DNA of 22,287 bases from a virus. The notes beneath the pieces are model-generated. The model did no database searches and was not told where the DNA came from. It saw nothing but the letters and a program-made list of their open reading frames with translations. Positions 14,011 to 22,287 of this stretch are shown piece by piece; position 1 is the first letter of the stretch, and every line of letters starts with the position of its first letter. The translations under genes were made by a program, and so were the position numbers. The stretch spans positions 1-22,287 of IMG/VR virus record IMGVR_UViG_3300006754_000209, one strand, 5' to 3'.

Positions 14011-14457
14011 CTAAGAAGTAGTAGGTTGCTGAACGAATGTCATAAACGGATTAATAGTAACTATAGCAGCAGTACTATCAACGTATGTAGGGTCGGCATT
14101 TGGTGTTCCACCCTGACCAGTATAAGTTGGTATAAATGTAGCTCTTAAAAAATACTTATTACCATCATTAGTTGGACTAACTAACCCAGTTATACTGAAA
14201 TCAGTAGTGGCAACACCAGCAACTGTTACGCCCGAACCTGCAACTACTGGAGAACTGGTTTGAACATCATACCATTGATATGTAAATGATCCACTACCAC
14301 TAGTTGTCGCATTTCTATATTGAACGGTAGCAACCCCAACAAAATTTGCAGTGCTTCCACTACTTATTGTCATATCTTCTGGTTGTTGAGAAAAACTAAT
14401 AACAGGCAAATTATAATCCACATTAGTAGGGATCTTTCTAAGATAAATGTTTCTCAT
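14011..14457 (-). CDS. Ig-like domain virion protein (148 aa), possibly the N-terminal half of the adhesin
   Basis: Residues 20-136 form a bacteriophage Ig-like domain: ISFSQQPEDMTISSGSTANF, FTYQWYDVQ (core Trp) and NDGNKYFLRAT. The final residues, FMTFVQQPTTS, repeat the opening strand of that domain (SFSQQP) but the frame then hits TAG. After one Asn codon the same frame goes on with the adhesin ATG and the rest of a second Ig-like domain (WYKRPSG). Ig-like domains decorate phage tails and capsids and may bind glycans. The gene starts 11 bases after the stop of the giant structural gene, without a clear Shine-Dalgarno or late box, so it depends on the upstream transcript. Confidence 0.75.
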   Translation of the reverse strand: MRNIYLRKIPTNVDYNLPVISFSQQPEDMTISSGSTANFVGVATVQYRNATTSGSGSFTYQWYDVQTSSPVVAGSGVTVAGVATTDFSITGLVSPTNDGNKYFLRATFIPTYTGQGGTPNADPTYVDSTAAIVTINPFMTFVQQPTTS

Positions 14458-14468
14458 TTTAGTTCAAA

Positions 14469-17400
14469 TTAAGAGAAGTTTTGGCCACCAACGAGACCAT
14501 ACAAAGTAGCTGCAGAGTCAAAAGTGGTAAACGTATAGATGTCTATAGCACTTGCTCCAATACTAACTTGAGGAAGTAGTCCACCAGCCCAATAAATTGG
14601 AATAGCATTACCACCACCATCTTTAAAGGTATCTATGCCTACTGCACGACCACCCGTAGAATCTTGAGTTATCTTAATCGTAAAGGTTGTTGACCCTGTA
14701 GGAGCATTAGTTACAGTGAAGGAGGTAATATTTTCAGTAGCAGTTGTAGTAAATGTCTGTCCTGCGGATAGGTCAATTCCAACTACATTGGAGCTACTTG
14801 TTACTGCCTTGACTGGTTCAAAGTAAGTTGTGAATCTTACAGAACCACCCAAATCAATATCAGCAGAATCTCTAGCGGCACTTGTTCTAATACCAACTGT
14901 TCCATCAGCAGCAAAGACAGAAGTCTTAGCTGTTAGTGATGTAGCAGCAGTTACGATACCTGCATAAATTGTACCTACACCAGCAGAAGAAGCAGTTAAA
15001 TCAAACTGATTGACACTAACGATACCCGTAACATTTAATCCATGATTAATATTGACTGTTCCAATAAAGCGAGATTGTCCATTATTAAGTAGAGTAATAG
15101 TATTGAGTGCTGTTCCAAATGTACTTGCGCTTCCTACTGTTAGTAGATTTGAAGCGGTAGTAGTACCAAGACCAACATTCTTACTGGTATGAATACCTGT
15201 ACTATTTTCTACCCAGAATGAATCGACAGGTAGATTAGTTAATCCCTGACCACTACCATAGTAGATAGATGCAGTACAAGATCCAGCAATGTTAACAGTA
15301 TCTCTTACATCCAAATCAGCGATTGGATTAGTAGTACCAATACCAACTGAACCAGCAGCAGAAACTACAACAACATCATGTCCACTACCATTGACTTGGA
15401 ATAAAGAAGTATCAAGGATACTAGTTGTACCAATTCCAACTTGATCAAACCTATACTTATTACTGGTAGCAGAGTCTGATATAGCTCCCCAACGGACCCA
15501 TGCATTATTTTCAGTAAATACCCAACCAATATATTCACCCTTAGTTGGCTTAGAATAGAATGTAATATCGCCAGGAGTACCATTCACGGTAGGAGTAGAT
15601 GTTGCTACAGTAATCTTCCTGGAAACTGTAGCATCACCCTGTAAGTAGAAGTTAACAGCCTCTAAACCTTTTGTAGAAGAAGAAAGAACTTTTTCACCAA
15701 ATACAACTGGACCATTAAATTCAGAAACGCTAGTGTTCTTAGATCCACCTTCAACTTTAAGTGATTGTGTAACCGTTGCATCATCAACTAGTGAAGAACT
15801 AGTAAATTCATCTTTCGATACTTCATCTTCACCAACAGTTCTAACAATAGGAGTATTAAATGTGAATTCTTCTCCAGTAGTAAGACTAAGGATGTTACCG
15901 ATAAAGAAGTCACCATTATTATTCATACCAGTATAGTTAACTATACCACCATCAAGTCTTCTTGCTTGTGATCGGAATGCATCAGCAGAAGTCAATACGC
16001 GATCTTGTTTTTCTGGTAAAGCAGTAGAGTAGTTACCAGGACCAAATCCAACATATTCAAACGTATGACCAGATGCACGAATAATAGAATTTCGTCTCAA
16101 TCCAATTGGTACTGGTTTTATCTTCTTAACTTGAGATCCAGTAGCGTGAGCAACTGCCTGGGTAGAGAATAAACCACGGAATACAGAAGTCAAAGAATCA
16201 TTCTTAATTCTCATGATTTCATCATCAACCATGACATAATCACCAAGTTTAAGACCACTACTTGAAACGTTAGTGATACTAACAGATGTGGTTGTTGCGT
16301 TTGCAATGGCACCAGACAATGTTGTTGTAATACCTGTCACCAAAGGAGACATTCTTCCACCAGTATTCTCATCATTAATACTGATAGAACCATCATTATC
16401 CGCAATACCTCTTGGATAAATGTATATGGTTCCAGCAGTAGTAGAATACTGTGGAGCATATGTATTAACACCAACAGTCAATGAAACAGATGTAATACCA
16501 GAGGTTCCACTAACAACAAGTTCCTTATCTAAGAATGTAGCACCTGTTCCAACAACCCTAACTTTCTGTCCAGGTCTTAATCCATGAGCATTAGACGATG
16601 TAAAGGTTGCAACACCAGCAGTATTATCATAACCAACACCAGTTGATGTAATTTTTACTGCATCACCAGCAACATGGAACGAAGCGTAATCACTAGCTGC
16701 ATTATACAATCCACGAATCGCTGGGGTTACAACTGTTACATCAGAAGCAACTTCAAATTTCCTATGCGTAGAAACACCAGTAACTCTATAGATGTTATTA
16801 TAATCTTTCCATACATCTGAAGAAATACCAGATATTCTAACAATTTTATCCTTAGAATCTGCAATCTTAGTAACAGTAACATATCCAGTGATATGTCCAG
16901 TAGCACCTGTTGTAGCAAGACCCACAACAGACATAGTATTACCAATTGCATAACATGAACCAGGATCAATAATTGTTACTCCCGTAATTCCACCTGCGGC
17001 ATCAACGGTAACATTTGCACTTGCACCCTTTCCAGTAAAGGAACTTGCTGCACCTACAAGTTGAGCATTATAAAGAGTTGCTGCTGTACCATTACCATAT
17101 TTCGAACCAGAACTACCAATACCAACAGAAAGAACGCCATTTAATCCGTGTTCCGTATCTGTATAAACCGTATGAGCAAGACCTGTTGAAGTAGAATAGA
17201 TATCAGTTACACCAATAGATATACCACTATCAGCATTAAAGAAGTTTATAGATTCTCTAGTAACACTTCTACGAAGATCATTAGTTACAACTTTACCTAC
17301 AACGTCTGATTTTGCATAACTTCTTGCTGCCTGAGGGTTACTATCACCATTATCCCTATCAAGTTGTGGATATAAATCTTCTAAGTTTTGATTATACTTA

Positions 17401-20342
17401 TCCGCAGCAAATTGTGAAAGTGTCGGAGAAATAGAAGATTTGAGGACCGTTAAATGGTATACACCATCTTGTTCATTAGGAACATGCGCTTTAAGTTCTT
17501 CAGATCGATAACAATAATACGTATCCTTATATCTCTTCCTCTTAAAGTATGGTAGAGCGGTAATTTGTCTAGTAGATGTACTATTACTAAAGTCACCTGG
17601 AGAAGCATCAAGAGCAACTTGGAATGCCTTAGAACTAGAAATTCCAGTAACAGTATAACTATTATTAAATCCAGAACTACCAATACCAGTAGTATTAACA
17701 GTACTCTTAACATTCACAATTTGAACTTCAGATCCAACATTCAAATCATGAGGAAGTTCTGTACTAAATGTGGCAGTAGTATCGGAAGAAGTCCACTGAG
17801 CGTCAGAAATAAATCTAAAGTTTCTTTGTTCAACGTTAGATGTTAATGTTGTTTGTGAAATCTCTGCATCTGTTGAACCAGTATTTCCTGTCTCTGATTC
17901 TTCTATAACATAACCATCAATTGGTGGTCTAGCAGAAGAAACTCCAGCAGGAACAACATACCTCATACGATAAATCTGATCCGTTAAACTTCTAGAATCA
18001 GAATTACGACTAATATATGTCCGTGGAGTGTTTGTACCAAATGAGGTTGATCCAAATCCAACTATAGTAGGATAAATGCCATTCTCAGTAGCTGCAGAAG
18101 CAACATTTACATACCAGTTTGACTGAGCACTATCATATTGTACTGGATGTCCTACATCACCAGCAAGTTTATCAGATACTCTACTTTCTATATTAAGAAC
18201 ACCACCCGTACTATTAATAGTAATCTTATTCCTATTAACAGCATCATTTAAAGTCTTCGCAAGTTGAATTTCACCATTACCCAAAGGAGATCCAACAATA
18301 GCAAAATACCTTTGATTTTCATCAATACCATCAGGAATATGACCATCTTCAGCAATAACTCTTACAGTTTCACCTTCTAAGAATTGATGATTATTTGTAA
18401 GTGTAATAATAGAATCAGCATCAACACTGTTTATTCCAGCAACACTTCTATTAACTTTTGATAACTTAGTTCCAGTAACTTCACCAGCACTATTTGAAGA
18501 ATATGCCGTATCATTCATAATAATACGAGCAGAATACTCCTGAGATGTACCACCAGGAGCAAGAAGTACCCTTAATTGATCATTACTCTTTGCACCAACA
18601 CGATATCCACCAAGTACAACGTCAGGTTTCTTATCTGAGTTAGTTTGATCATAAAGATAAAGTCTACTAGTATTAGCAACTCCAAGAGTTTTATTAACAT
18701 CAATACTTGGAAATTCAAGAGTTAATGGAGCATCAGGAAGATCCTTTGGAGGAATAATATGAGTAATATATCCAACATCATCACGTGTAAATGGAGTATC
18801 CCTGAATCCTTTAGAAACTAAAGCAACTGAACCAAAGTTGGAGTTAGAGTTTGTAATCGAATAATCACCACCACTCTCAGCAACAAAGTGTTCAGCATAA
18901 CCAATTGCGAAAACAGAAACTACCTGTAGAATAGCATTATTTTTTGCTATAATATGAGCGTTCTTGTAAGACGGTTTATGTACAGCAAGAGAATTTGTAT
19001 GAATATTATCAATCGTCGATGAATCATCAAATGCACCAGTTGTTTTATTATATTTTACAAAAGCCTTATCATCCTTCTGTAGTCCAATACCCGTAAACTG
19101 GGCAAGTACCATAGATTTAAATCCAGATGATTTTGCACCATCAGCGATCAATCCACACATACCATATACAGAACGTAAGGATACGTTAAAGATATATGGA
19201 GATGCTGAAGTAACAGTATCTACAGATAATGTTAAGGTAGCACTAGTAGGATTCTCTAATGTTGTAGTCGGTACATTCTGTACTGTATATTCAATCTCAG
19301 TAGTACTATTAACAGAACTGATAACATACTGGCCATTATATCCAGCAGCACTAATACCTTCAATAATAATTGGAGTATCTACATCCAATCCAGTAAGACT
19401 ACTACTTAATGTAGCAGTAATAGTTGTTGCAGCACCAGCAGCGGTTCCATCACCAGCCTTAATACTACTAATACCAACAGAACCACCCTTAGAACCAACA
19501 ATTCTATATTCATCAATCTTAGGTTCAATATCTACTCCAGCAGCTGGGAAATCAGGAGTAATTGGTCTACCAGAACCTTGATCATATACATCACTAATCT
19601 TCTCATAGTACATGTCAAGGTCAGTTCTCGTTGTAGAGAACGTCATAAATTCATCACTAATATCAACAGCATTAACACCATCTGCATATTCAAAACATGA
19701 CAGTTTATGGTGAGAGAAATTAGGAACGAATCTATTAAATGTATAATCTTTAAAGCAAACCGTATTTGGATCTGCATCCAACATGGTAAATTGCCAGAAA
19801 TAACAACCACCAGTTACACGAAATAAAGCAGACCTTTCAATATTATCGTTTTCTGGATTTGGTACGTACTTCGGTCTAATAGCAGTTTTACGAAGGTCCA
19901 TACCAACTAGAGATACACCTCTAGGAATGATTACACCACCATGTATACTATTAAGTGGATACAAATCATTATCTAAAGTCTCAAGATCAAAATTGGATGT
20001 TGGGTTATATGCTGCTAACTGTCTACCACTTACACCGTCCCTACTCTTATAAGCAAGATCGGATCCACTAGGAGAATACGGAATCCAACCAGGCCTATTA
20101 TCAAGTAAGTGATCTCCTGGATATAATAAAATTGTAGTTTTATTAAATCTATCGTTGTTTACACCTGCTTGATAAGAAAACCTAGATGCCTCAATAAGAG
20201 CTCGTTGAATAGTCTTAAAAGGCCGGGTTAGAGAATTACCCTGATTTTCAATAGAATCTGTAGAATCCAAGTCATTCGGATTCACATATATGATATTTCC
20301 TCGAACATTCTTTAGGAAATTATCTAAACGGCTGAGAGACAT
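14469..20342 (-). CDS. Giant virion structural protein, tail/baseplate associated (1957 aa)
   Basis: The longest gene. The N-terminal 250 residues (MSLSRLDNFLKNVRGNIIYV, then a Gly-Asn-Ser-x-x-x-Pro-Phe-Lys-Thr-Ile-Gln motif near 36-46) resemble the start of right-handed beta-helix (pectate-lyase-like) proteins. The middle contains at least four modules of the type HxLxxGxxVxIxG ... YxVTGIS...F, for example around residues 310-360, 665-720, 860-920 and 1240-1290. The C-terminal 350 residues carry the VGIGTTNPIADLDV and VGLGTTTASNLLTV repeats typical of phage fibres and end in a beta-rich segment. Proteins of this kind are virion components of T4-like cyanophages; whether it is a baseplate or fibre subunit cannot be decided here. 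Two TCTAAATA late boxes lie upstream. No Shine-Dalgarno is obvious. Confidence 0.8.
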   Translation of the reverse strand: MSLSRLDNFLKNVRGNIIYVNPNDLDSTDSIENQGNSLTRPFKTIQRALIEASRFSYQAGVNNDRFNKTTILLYPGDHLLDNRPGWIPYSPSGSDLAYKSRDGVSGRQLAAYNPTSNFDLETLDNDLYPLNSIHGGVIIPRGVSLVGMDLRKTAIRPKYVPNPENDNIERSALFRVTGGCYFWQFTMLDADPNTVCFKDYTFNRFVPNFSHHKLSCFEYADGVNAVDISDEFMTFSTTRTDLDMYYEKISDVYDQGSGRPITPDFPAAGVDIEPKIDEYRIVGSKGGSVGISSIKAGDGTAAGAATTITATLSSSLTGLDVDTPIIIEGISAAGYNGQYVISSVNSTTEIEYTVQNVPTTTLENPTSATLTLSVDTVTSASPYIFNVSLRSVYGMCGLIADGAKSSGFKSMVLAQFTGIGLQKDDKAFVKYNKTTGAFDDSSTIDNIHTNSLAVHKPSYKNAHIIAKNNAILQVVSVFAIGYAEHFVAESGGDYSITNSNSNFGSVALVSKGFRDTPFTRDDVGYITHIIPPKDLPDAPLTLEFPSIDVNKTLGVANTSRLYLYDQTNSDKKPDVVLGGYRVGAKSNDQLRVLLAPGGTSQEYSARIIMNDTAYSSNSAGEVTGTKLSKVNRSVAGINSVDADSIITLTNNHQFLEGETVRVIAEDGHIPDGIDENQRYFAIVGSPLGNGEIQLAKTLNDAVNRNKITINSTGGVLNIESRVSDKLAGDVGHPVQYDSAQSNWYVNVASAATENGIYPTIVGFGSTSFGTNTPRTYISRNSDSRSLTDQIYRMRYVVPAGVSSARPPIDGYVIEESETGNTGSTDAEISQTTLTSNVEQRNFRFISDAQWTSSDTTATFSTELPHDLNVGSEVQIVNVKSTVNTTGIGSSGFNNSYTVTGISSSKAFQVALDASPGDFSNSTSTRQITALPYFKRKRYKDTYYCYRSEELKAHVPNEQDGVYHLTVLKSSISPTLSQFAADKYNQNLEDLYPQLDRDNGDSNPQAARSYAKSDVVGKVVTNDLRRSVTRESINFFNADSGISIGVTDIYSTSTGLAHTVYTDTEHGLNGVLSVGIGSSGSKYGNGTAATLYNAQLVGAASSFTGKGASANVTVDAAGGITGVTIIDPGSCYAIGNTMSVVGLATTGATGHITGYVTVTKIADSKDKIVRISGISSDVWKDYNNIYRVTGVSTHRKFEVASDVTVVTPAIRGLYNAASDYASFHVAGDAVKITSTGVGYDNTAGVATFTSSNAHGLRPGQKVRVVGTGATFLDKELVVSGTSGITSVSLTVGVNTYAPQYSTTAGTIYIYPRGIADNDGSISINDENTGGRMSPLVTGITTTLSGAIANATTTSVSITNVSSSGLKLGDYVMVDDEIMRIKNDSLTSVFRGLFSTQAVAHATGSQVKKIKPVPIGLRRNSIIRASGHTFEYVGFGPGNYSTALPEKQDRVLTSADAFRSQARRLDGGIVNYTGMNNNGDFFIGNILSLTTGEEFTFNTPIVRTVGEDEVSKDEFTSSSLVDDATVTQSLKVEGGSKNTSVSEFNGPVVFGEKVLSSSTKGLEAVNFYLQGDATVSRKITVATSTPTVNGTPGDITFYSKPTKGEYIGWVFTENNAWVRWGAISDSATSNKYRFDQVGIGTTSILDTSLFQVNGSGHDVVVVSAAGSVGIGTTNPIADLDVRDTVNIAGSCTASIYYGSGQGLTNLPVDSFWVENSTGIHTSKNVGLGTTTASNLLTVGSASTFGTALNTITLLNNGQSRFIGTVNINHGLNVTGIVSVNQFDLTASSAGVGTIYAGIVTAATSLTAKTSVFAADGTVGIRTSAARDSADIDLGGSVRFTTYFEPVKAVTSSSNVVGIDLSAGQTFTTTATENITSFTVTNAPTGSTTFTIKITQDSTGGRAVGIDTFKDGGGNAIPIYWAGGLLPQVSIGASAIDIYTFTTFDSAATLYGLVGGQNFS

Positions 20343-20376
20343 GAGATCTACTTCAGTGATTGGTCTTTGCTTAACC

Positions 20377-20384
20377 TATTTAGA
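20377..20384 (-). promoter_or_regulatory. T4-like late promoter box, TCTAAATA (proximal)
   Basis: TCTAAATA on the minus strand, 35 bases before the ATG of the giant structural gene and 25 bases downstream of a second identical box. The distance is comparable with that at 12525-12532 (34 bases). No -35 box is needed for gp55-type recognition. Confidence 0.6.
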
Positions 20385-20401
20385 CAATTAAAGATGAAGA
20401 T

Positions 20402-20409
20402 TATTTAGA
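20402..20409 (-). promoter_or_regulatory. T4-like late promoter box, TCTAAATA (distal, tandem copy)
   Basis: Second TCTAAATA, 25 bases upstream of the first. Its TAA is the stop codon of the 205-residue oxygenase gene. It may be a second late start for the giant structural gene or a chance product of the stop context; the identical flank GTCTAAATA in both copies favours a duplicated element. Confidence 0.5.
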
Positions 20410-21022
20410 CTTTAAAAAAACATGACCATATAATCTTCTTATATCCTGATATAACGGGAGCTGCTTTATGTATAAAACCTGGACCACACGGAAATACAAG
20501 CATAGAATTCTTTTTAGGTTTTACTCTTAACCTTTGAACAAGAAATTTAGTATCCCCACCCACAAAATCATCATTCAGATATAAAACATGTGAAATAATT
20601 AAATCTTGTTGTATATCCCTATCAACATGCCAATTATAATGTTCCTTTTCATTCCCATCATAACATCTATAGACATAATCTGATCCTAATGTTGTAATAT
20701 TTAAATTAAGAGTATAATACTGATAAAGTTTGGCATCCCGTTGATAAGATTGATAAACTTTTGAAAATATTTCATTGCATAAAGTATCTGCCTTTTCTAA
20801 ATCACTTCTAACTTCTTCATCATCTGTTGAATGTAAAGTTTTAGTTAAATCATATGATTTATTATGTCTTATGGAAGTTTTTTCCATGGATGCGATGTTC
20901 TCATCACCACCATAACCCCTATACCTATGCTTGTGGCACCACTCTATAATATTATTACTATCATCATCCGAACAAACATCATCATATTGAAGAATATGTT
21001 CATCATATCTCGTTAACTTCAT
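20405..21022 (-). CDS. 2OG-Fe(II) oxygenase (prolyl-4-hydroxylase-like)
   Basis: A 205-residue protein with the complete metal triad: His132 and Asp134 in YNWHVDRD, and His185 in GPGFIHKAAPV. The 2-oxoglutarate anchor is probably Lys195 or Lys196 in SGYKKIIWSCFF. The strand ISHVLYLNDDFVGGDTKF between the ligands is typical of phage P4H-type oxygenases. Substrate unknown; protein side chains or nucleobases are possible. Its ATG overlaps the talC stop (ATGA), so the two are co-translated. The N-terminal 100 residues are charged and not conserved in any motif I know. The region is AT-rich. Confidence 0.85.
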   Translation of the reverse strand: MKLTRYDEHILQYDDVCSDDDSNNIIEWCHKHRYRGYGGDENIASMEKTSIRHNKSYDLTKTLHSTDDEEVRSDLEKADTLCNEIFSKVYQSYQRDAKLYQYYTLNLNITTLGSDYVYRCYDGNEKEHYNWHVDRDIQQDLIISHVLYLNDDFVGGDTKFLVQRLRVKPKKNSMLVFPCGPGFIHKAAPVISGYKKIIWSCFFKV

Positions 21023-21672
21023 ATACTTTCTACTGTTGACAGAAAATCCTTATCGAATTGATCCAAACCCTTATCAGTAAGAACATGTTTATACATACCT
21101 TCAAAAACATTTGGTGGCATAGTTACAATATGAGCACCATATTCAAAGGCTCTACTTACATCCCTTACTCCCCTAAGAGAAGCAGCTAAAATCTTAGTAT
21201 CACCCACTCTCTGTTTTGCATATACATTGGCAATATCCTTAATTAAACATAATCCACCAAATGAATTATCATCAACTCTACCAACAAATGGTGACACATA
21301 TGCAGCACCTGCTTTAGCAGAAAGTATTGCTTGAGAAGGACTAAAAATTAAAGTAACATTAACCCTAATATGTTCTCTACTAAGTGTTCTACATGCTGCT
21401 AAACCATCTACAGTACAAGGAACTTTAATGGTAGTAACTTTACCATACTTTTTAAACAATCTCTTACCTTCCGAGATCATATTCTCTTTGCTACCTATGA
21501 CCTCCATACTAATATCATCTATACCAATATCTTTAATTTCTTGATATACCTCTTCATGATTCCTACCACTCTTCCTAATAAGAGTAGGATTGGTAGTTAA
21601 ACCATCAACTAATCCACTCTTAAAATGTTTACGGATTAAATCCGTATCAGCAGTGTCTAGAAAAATTTTCAT
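21019..21672 (-). CDS. talC: Transaldolase, TalC / fructose-6-phosphate aldolase family
   Basis: A 217-residue protein of the small transaldolase subfamily (about 215 residues). It shows FLDTAD (Asp6), DGLTTNPTLIRKSG (residues 23-36), the Schiff-base Lys83 in TIKVPCT, NVTLIFSPSQA, and SPFVGRVDD. The Phe in SPFVGR, where E. coli fructose-6-phosphate aldolase has Tyr131, points to transaldolase rather than aldolase activity. Cyanophage TalC is a known auxiliary metabolic protein that shifts carbon toward the pentose phosphate pathway, making NADPH and ribose for nucleotides. An ATG seven codons upstream (21693) is unlikely: it would fall at the transcription start of the late box at 21699-21706, and family members begin MKIFLDTA. 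Confidence 0.92.
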   Translation of the reverse strand: MKIFLDTADTDLIRKHFKSGLVDGLTTNPTLIRKSGRNHEEVYQEIKDIGIDDISMEVIGSKENMISEGKRLFKKYGKVTTIKVPCTVDGLAACRTLSREHIRVNVTLIFSPSQAILSAKAGAAYVSPFVGRVDDNSFGGLCLIKDIANVYAKQRVGDTKILAASLRGVRDVSRAFEYGAHIVTMPPNVFEGMYKHVLTDKGLDQFDKDFLSTVESI

Positions 21673-21698
21673 TTGGGTGTCTTCGATGCACATGACGT

Positions 21699-21706
21699 TA
21701 TTTAGA
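21699..21706 (-). promoter_or_regulatory. T4-like late promoter box, TCTAAATA, before talC
   Basis: TCTAAATA on the minus strand, 27 bases before the talC ATG at 21672. Its TAA is the stop codon of the upstream oxygenase gene. If used, talC and the following oxygenase would be expressed late, or additionally late, with the structural genes. Confidence 0.5.
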
Positions 21707-22287
21707 AATGATTACAATACTCAGCGTTTAAAAATCCAGAATATATTAGAAAACCAACAAGAGAATATTTGGTTCCGCTACTAACTTCTTTTGTAAAATG
21801 TGGATAAAGATGCAAACCAGGAAAAATAATACTATCTCCTACTTCGACCTTAGAATTATAACATGTAAAATCTGATTTTGGGAAGACTAACTCGCCTCCA
21901 GAATAATCTTCATTTAATTTAATAACAGAACTAAAAGTTGATAAATCTGGATGTTCACCAATACATGACAAGTTATCTTGGGAATATCTAGCAATATATG
22001 GTCTTAATAAAGAATATGATGGTCTTTCTTTCATTCCATAGAATGATACTATAGAATTTATTAAGTACTTATCTAATATCTCATTAAATTTATGACAAAA
22101 AGAAGCACCAAGATATTCTAAAGGTAAATGATCAACAGCATAAGGTTGGTCAGGTCTTGATATAACAAATTGATCAGATAATTCCTCACAAGCACTAACA
22201 ATATCCTTACAATACTCTTTAGAAAAAGTTTTGCAAATAAAAATATTATCCGTTAATTTTGAACGATTGCCTGTAGAGGAATGAATC
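21702..22287 (-). CDS. 2OG-Fe(II) oxygenase, N-terminal part cut off by window edge
   Basis: The frame is open from the window edge to TAA, so the visible 194 codons are the C-terminal part of a longer protein. The ATG at 22034 is internal: the codons before it read in frame as normal protein (for example IFICKTFSKEYCKDI near the edge). The metal site is His and Asp in IGEHPDLSTFSSVIKLN, with the distal His in YPHFTKEVSSGTKYSLVGFL and Lys (SGTKYSL) as the likely 2-oxoglutarate anchor. GGELVFPKSDF and VGDSIIFPG are typical of P4H-type phage oxygenases. Substrate unknown. It sits directly before talC, whose late box is built into its stop codon. Confidence 0.82.
   Translation of the reverse strand, partial: IHSSTGNRSKLTDNIFICKTFSKEYCKDIVSACEELSDQFVISRPDQPYAVDHLPLEYLGASFCHKFNEILDKYLINSIVSFYGMKERPSYSLLRPYIARYSQDNLSCIGEHPDLSTFSSVIKLNEDYSGGELVFPKSDFTCYNSKVEVGDSIIFPGLHLYPHFTKEVSSGTKYSLVGFLIYSGFLNAEYCNHF

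Noticed and set aside
14011-14013. General recoding of TAG as an amino acid in this phage
   Set aside because: TAG is also the natural stop at 386-388 and 9173-9175, where reading on gives only short or implausible extensions; only a local event at 14011-14013 is supported.
21673-21693. Seven-codon N-terminal extension of TalC (MCIEDTQ)
   Set aside because: Its ATG would coincide with the transcription start of the late promoter, and the family begins at MKIFLDTA.

Overview
The window reads as part of the genome of a T4-like marine cyanophage (a myovirus of Synechococcus or Prochlorococcus type). The main grounds are a TalC-type transaldolase, several phage-type 2-oxoglutarate/Fe(II) oxygenases, large fibre proteins rich in beta-structured repeats, tail-fibre assembly chaperones, T4-late-like promoter boxes (TATAAATA/TCTAAATA), AT-rich DNA and very tight gene packing. 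Every credible gene is on the minus strand, so transcription runs from high to low coordinates. The host assignment is inferred from gene content. No tRNA, rRNA, CRISPR array or insertion sequence was seen, and no gene-free stretch exceeds 300 bases.

Layout in order of transcription. (1) 22287-20405: a 2OG-Fe(II) oxygenase cut by the window edge, talC, and a second oxygenase. (2) 20342-6362: the late structural block. It holds a 1957-residue virion protein, an Ig-like protein separated from a glycine-rich adhesin only by one in-frame TAG codon, a 797-residue repeat-rich fibre with a putative chaperone after it, a 490-residue collar-type fibre with another chaperone after it, and a third oxygenase. 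Sigma-gp55-type late boxes precede several of these genes. (3) 6361-4385: a DUF262-HNH nuclease-like gene behind a promoter decorated with 13-bp repeats and inverted repeats, a 26-bp palindrome over its stop codon, and a basic 117-residue protein with its own sigma70-like promoter and a strong terminator. (4) 4315-1: an operon starting from an extended -10 promoter that overlaps that terminator. Three small unknown proteins lead into a sugar cassette (GT-B-like protein, 2OG oxygenase, CMP-Kdo synthetase-like KdsB, HAD phosphatase, GmhA/SIS-like isomerase), followed by two small genes. Most junctions are ATGA stop/start overlaps, so translation is probably coupled.

The late block builds host-recognition structures. 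The pairing of fibres with chaperones, duplicated fibre modules and a polyglycine adhesin suggest a rapidly evolving receptor-binding apparatus. TalC probably redirects host pentose-phosphate metabolism. The sugar cassette contains the three enzyme folds (SIS, HAD, cytidylyltransferase) that appear in KdsD, KdsC and KdsB, and could make or rework an acidic sugar for a surface glycan. Points most worth a second look are the in-frame amber codon inside a tail protein (14011-14013), the sugar cassette, and the DUF262-HNH gene with its elaborate promoter.
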